Shown one piece after another: positions 14,788 through 17,918 of a stretch of DNA of 17,918 nucleotides. Under the pieces are notes generated by a model, which saw only the letters and a list, made by a program, of their open reading frames with translations, was not told the origin of the DNA and ran no database searches. The stretch is from CAZLPZ01 sp964561535 (GTDB lineage: Bacteria > Pseudomonadota > Alphaproteobacteria > Micavibrionales > Micavibrionaceae): NCBI GenBank assembly GCA_964561535.1, contig CAZLPZ010000033.1, forward strand, positions 1 through 17,918, written 5' to 3'. The translations under genes and the position numbers were made by a program. The first letter of the stretch is position 1. Each line of letters starts with the position of its first letter.

Positions 14788-16156
14788 ACGCCTCTAATGC
14801 CCTTAGACGTGCAGTGGCGTGATTGATCATGGGGGCGGGGTAACGGGGTGTATCCCATTCCGGTATCCATCGACGTATATACGCGTTGTTAGGATCGAAT
14901 TTTTCGGTTTGCAACATGGGATTAAAAATACGGTAATAAGGGGCAGCATCTGCGCCACATCCCGCGATCCATTGCCAACTGGCTGCATTATTCGCCAAAT
15001 CGGCATCAACCAATGTATCCCAAAACCAATTCTCACCTACGTGCCAGTGAGTCAGCATATTTTTAACCAGATAGGACCCAACAATCATACGTACTCGGTT
15101 ATGCATATATCCGGTCTGCCATAATTCGCGCATGCCAGCATCCACGATTGGAACGCCCGTTTTACCCTGCTTCCATCGATCAATCATCTCGGACTGCTCT
15201 GGCAAGGTTAGATCGGCCCAGGGGAATTTTTCAAACGCCGGTTGTAATGGCCGTTCGGGCAAGGTCGGATTATGGTACAAAAGGTGGTTCGAAAATTCCC
15301 GCCATCCAATTTCAGATAGGAAATGATCGGTATCCATATCAAGGCGCGGATCAGCCGCGGCGACATTTTTAATATCATAAAAAATTTGTCGCGGTGAAAT
15401 TTCGCCAAAATGTAGATGTGGGGAGAGGCGAGATGTATTGTCGTGCGCGGGAAAGTTCCGTCTTTCTTTATAATTAGATAATACATTTTCTAAAAAATGA
15501 TGAAATTGTTTTTGGGCACCTTTTTCGCCGGGTGTCCAATGCTTGATCATGCCCGTATCCCATCGGGGCGCGTGGGGAAGAAGGGGCAATTGGTTCAATC
15601 CAATATTAAGTTGGCGGTTTTTTGCAAAAATTAATGGATCAATTTTGAGGGACGGTATAGGTTTGGGGGGAGCCTCCATTCCCAAACATCCTTTGCCCCA
15701 AAAAGGGGTAAAAACGCGATACGGTGTACCATCAGATTTTGTAACCGTCCAGGGTTCATAGAGTAACGATGCATTGAAAGATTGGACATCGAGGCCGCCT
15801 TTTTTTAAATTTTCTTTGATCATTTGATCACGTGAGATGGCAAATGGTTCATAACATCGGTTCCAATAAACACCACGTGCCTGCGTTGTTTCAATCAATT
15901 GATTCAGGCATTGATTTGCGGGGCCCGACATAAAAATTAATTGGTCATTTAAGCTCACATTTAATGCAGAAAGGGAATGGTAAAGCCACACCCGTGACGC
16001 TGAGCCCATTTTCCATGGGCCTGGGGCGATATCATCCAAGATATAAATAGGTAGAATTTTCGCGCCAGTTTTTATCGCGGCATTTAATGCAGGATTGTCA
16101 TGGAGCCTCAAATCCTGACGGAACCAGAGAATGAGGGGTGATGATTCTTGTGACAT
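14771..16156 (-). CDS. phr: Deoxyribodipyrimidine photolyase (class I CPD photolyase)
   Basis: Light-driven FAD enzyme that splits cyclobutane pyrimidine dimers. The antenna domain begins LILWFRQDLRLHDNPAL; the FAD domain shows TSRLSPHLHFGEISPR, GWREFSNHLL, GKTGVPIVDAGMRELWQTGYMHNRVRM and NNAASWQWIAGCGADAAPYYRIFNP. Counting from a start one codon upstream of the ATG, the electron-transfer tryptophans equivalent to E. coli 306/359/382 fall at about 314, 372 and 395, all present, so it is a photolyase or photolyase-like cryptochrome with intact redox chain. 461 residues, normal for the class. ATG 16156 lacks a clear ribosome site and lies 11 bases after the upstream hypothetical, so it is probably translated by coupling. 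Confidence 0.94.
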   Translation of the reverse strand: MSQESSPLILWFRQDLRLHDNPALNAAIKTGAKILPIYILDDIAPGPWKMGSASRVWLYHSLSALNVSLNDQLIFMSGPANQCLNQLIETTQARGVYWNRCYEPFAISRDQMIKENLKKGGLDVQSFNASLLYEPWTVTKSDGTPYRVFTPFWGKGCLGMEAPPKPIPSLKIDPLIFAKNRQLNIGLNQLPLLPHAPRWDTGMIKHWTPGEKGAQKQFHHFLENVLSNYKERRNFPAHDNTSRLSPHLHFGEISPRQIFYDIKNVAAADPRLDMDTDHFLSEIGWREFSNHLLYHNPTLPERPLQPAFEKFPWADLTLPEQSEMIDRWKQGKTGVPIVDAGMRELWQTGYMHNRVRMIVGSYLVKNMLTHWHVGENWFWDTLVDADLANNAASWQWIAGCGADAAPYYRIFNPMLQTEKFDPNNAYIRRWIPEWDTPRYPAPMINHATARLRALEALKKLK

Positions 16157-16167
16157 CAATGGAATTA

Positions 16168-16944
16168 TTATTGGGGTGCAGCGATATCAGCCGCGTTTAC
16201 GGGGCGTAACATGCCTGACATTTTAAATGCAGCACGGAATGGATAATATCCATTGGGTGACGCTGTTGTAATCGCTCGCATGTTTACTGATTTTGCGATC
16301 GACATAAATTCGGGTTGCCATGTTTGAAAGGCGTGTGCCGTTGATGAACAATCAAAGATATAGGCTGTATCAAAATATATCCCGGCAAAAACCTGGCCTG
16401 TACGTAATTGTCCGGTTTTAGCGATCGCATCGGTAAACCCAAATACGGTAAGGCTTGCGAATGCTTTGCCAATACCTGAATCGTCTTTGATATCATGAAT
16501 TGTGACGTTATCGTATTCACCCGTGTAGTCGTTCCAGAATTCGGTGCTGTAGGCGAGATGTTGGATATCCGATGAAAAGTGCGTCGGGTAGCCTGTAAAT
16601 CGGCCATCATGCCGCGCCCGCAAGCGGCATAAAGGGCGTTCAGTGGCCGATGGCCCAAGTAAGGTTACCAAATCATCCGGTTTTTGATTATTAATCATCC
16701 GCCATGTGTCAGGGTATGTCAGGCGGGCGCCTGTTTTTGGATCTTGCCAGACGAAATAGTCGGCGTGTGCCGTACGTATAGGAACAATTGTTCCGGTGAT
16801 CACTTCAACAGAAAATAGGGCGAAAAATAAAATAGAAAAGAATAAGGGGCGCATAACAGGGTGCCTTTGACAGGTAGCGACGAGCGAATCAAAAAAATCT
16901 GTCTTTATTATGCTCTTAGTTGTTCCTGAAATAAAGTTTAGCAT
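16168..16944 (-). CDS. Exported hypothetical protein
   Basis: 258 residues from ATG 16944 (AAGGAG three bases upstream), or 228 from ATG 16854. The shorter form starts MRPLFFSILFFALFSVEV and has an ordinary signal peptide with cleavage at AHA-D; the longer form puts 30 residues before that hydrophobic stretch and would leave either a long n-region or a membrane anchor. The mature part opens YFVWQDPKTGARLTYPDTWRM, a style seen in small periplasmic proteins with a Trp-rich beta domain, and holds two cysteines (106 and 199) that could pair. I recall similar uncharacterised alphaproteobacterial exported proteins, but no named domain. It lies between ilvE and phr on the same strand; no functional link is obvious. 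Confidence 0.7.
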   Translation of the reverse strand: MLNFISGTTKSIIKTDFFDSLVATCQRHPVMRPLFFSILFFALFSVEVITGTIVPIRTAHADYFVWQDPKTGARLTYPDTWRMINNQKPDDLVTLLGPSATERPLCRLRARHDGRFTGYPTHFSSDIQHLAYSTEFWNDYTGEYDNVTIHDIKDDSGIGKAFASLTVFGFTDAIAKTGQLRTGQVFAGIYFDTAYIFDCSSTAHAFQTWQPEFMSIAKSVNMRAITTASPNGYYPFRAAFKMSGMLRPVNAADIAAPQ

Positions 16945-16975
16945 TCGCTCCTTTTATTTTTCAGAATCTATAGGC

Positions 16976-17005
16976 TTTTGAACAATGATTCTCTTTTGTT
17001 CAAAA
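16976..17005. promoter_or_regulatory. Perfect 10-bp dyad, TTTTGAACAA-N10-TTGTTCAAAA
   Basis: The arms (16976-16985 and 16996-17005) are exact reverse complements with a 10-base centre, placing half-sites 20 bp apart, two helical turns. It lies in the 81-bp gap between ilvE and the exported protein gene, about 32 bp upstream of the latter's start. The T-run follows only on the + strand, which has no gene here, so a regulator operator is as likely as a terminator. Confidence 0.5.
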
Positions 17006-17025
17006 TTTTTTATTGATTTTAGGCC

Positions 17026-17916
17026 CTAGGCCGCCTTTGTGTATGCCTTGCCGGACCGTACCAAATCAGCATAGGCCGTACGGATGCGTTTAGTGATGTC
17101 GCCAACCTTATATTCATGGTCATCAATTTTACCAACAGCGACCACTTCGGCGGCTGTCCCTGTCAAAAAAACCTCTGTGGCGCGGGTCATATCATCGGGC
17201 TTAATGACGCAAACCTCGAATGGTATATTTAACGTACGGGCTAAATCTAGAACTGTTTGTCGGGTTAATCCGTTTAAAAAACAATCAGGTGTCGGCGTTT
17301 TTAACACGCCGTCGATCACTACAAATAAATTTGCACTTGTTGCCTCGGCCACGTTCCCGTGGTAATCCAGCATCATAACATCCTGGCACCCTTTACGGCC
17401 GGCCTCGTGTTTCGCCATGGTACCCACGGCATACAGGCACGCGGCTTTACTTTCAGTCGGCATCGTACGGGGGTCGGGCTTGCGCCAGTTCGTTGAACAT
17501 AGTTTAATCCCGGTGTTATCCGCGGCGTAATATTGAGGCCAATCCCATACGGCGATCGCGACATGGGTTCGTGTATTAGGGGCGCCGACGCCAATTTCTT
17601 CTGAACCACGCCAGGCCACTGGACGGATATAGGCCGTCGAAAAGTTATTCGCCCGCAACACCTCGCGTTTTGCGGCATTCAGTTCATCAACTGTGTACGG
17701 CACGTCCATTCCCAAAATATCCGCCGACCTTATTAATCGTCGTGCATGGTCTTCGGCGCGGAAAATATGTCCGTCATAGGCGCGTTCGCCTTCGAACACG
17801 GAACTCGCATAATGCAATCCGTGCGTCAACACATGCAGTTTCGCATCGCGCCACGGCATCATCACGCCATCCATCCAAATAAATCCATCACGGTCGTCAA
17901 AGGGGATTAGGGACAT
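17026..17916 (-). CDS. ilvE: Branched-chain amino acid aminotransferase
   Basis: Fold-type IV PLP enzyme making the last step of leucine, isoleucine and valine synthesis (and the first of their breakdown) with 2-oxoglutarate/glutamate. 296 residues, full length: FEGERAYDG near residue 41, Arg98 region YIRPVAWRGSEEIGV, catalytic Lys157 in TESKAACLYAVGTMAK, Glu191 in NVAEATSANLF, and the phosphate-binding LTGTAAEVV near 251-259. These align with E. coli IlvE Lys159 and Glu193 with a constant two-residue shift. The ATG at 17916 is two bases from the window edge, so its ribosome site cannot be seen and a longer form cannot be excluded. It probably heads or belongs to a - strand unit with the exported protein and phr, though an 81-bp gap with a dyad follows. 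Confidence 0.95.
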   Translation of the reverse strand: MSLIPFDDRDGFIWMDGVMMPWRDAKLHVLTHGLHYASSVFEGERAYDGHIFRAEDHARRLIRSADILGMDVPYTVDELNAAKREVLRANNFSTAYIRPVAWRGSEEIGVGAPNTRTHVAIAVWDWPQYYAADNTGIKLCSTNWRKPDPRTMPTESKAACLYAVGTMAKHEAGRKGCQDVMMLDYHGNVAEATSANLFVVIDGVLKTPTPDCFLNGLTRQTVLDLARTLNIPFEVCVIKPDDMTRATEVFLTGTAAEVVAVGKIDDHEYKVGDITKRIRTAYADLVRSGKAYTKAA

Positions 17917-17918
17917 TT

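Noticed and set aside
14819..15761. Several open frames of 60-101 codons on both strands across the photolyase gene
   Set aside because: They overlap a clearly conserved gene, lack ribosome sites and have no recognisable protein features.

Overview
The window is a chromosomal segment of an alphaproteobacterium of moderate GC content. Trigger factor, XerC, Mfd, the AsmA/YhdP-like protein and IlvE all have an alphaproteobacterial look, and the BtaA/BtaB pair is best known from Rhodobacter. A Micavibrio-like or other poorly cultured lineage is possible, but that guess rests on recalled protein style and not on a search. I see no rRNA, tRNA, CRISPR array or intact insertion sequence.

Layout, left to right. 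(1) The 3' part of tig (trigger factor, + strand) closes with a strong hairpin terminator. A two-gene + strand operon follows: an SGNH/GDSL hydrolase overlapping by one base a pilin-like membrane-anchored protein with four cysteines. (2) Converging on this is xerC (- strand). It shares a compact divergent promoter with an unrecognised AT-rich gene (+ strand): two consensus -35 boxes stand back to back as the perfect palindrome TGTCAA-GGGGG-TTGACA. (3) The betaine-lipid pair btaA-btaB (- strand) is predicted to make diacylglyceryl-trimethylhomoserine (DGTS), with a 10-bp perfect GC hairpin between the two genes. (4) mfd (+ strand) is followed by a small conserved-looking hypothetical. (5) An unrecognised 239-residue protein (- strand) carries CYA.A and DYH...GHWSHK motifs. 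(6) bcp peroxiredoxin (- strand) is divergent from a 1080-residue AsmA/YhdP-like envelope protein (+ strand). (7) A - strand run holds ilvE, an exported hypothetical and a class I CPD photolyase (phr).

Most genes are housekeeping: protein folding, chromosome dimer resolution, transcription-coupled repair, photorepair, peroxide defence, branched-chain amino acids and envelope lipids. The less ordinary material is in three places. One is a set of small palindromic repeats, a CTCCCCC/GGGGGAG family and a TGTCAT/CCCGGC family; each is seen between genes and also apparently inside a coding region (mfd and the btaA N-terminus). The second is a pair of AT-rich orphan genes, each with a perfect TTGACA box. 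The third is a clean 30-bp dyad downstream of ilvE. I did not find a convincing new multi-gene defence or mobile system.
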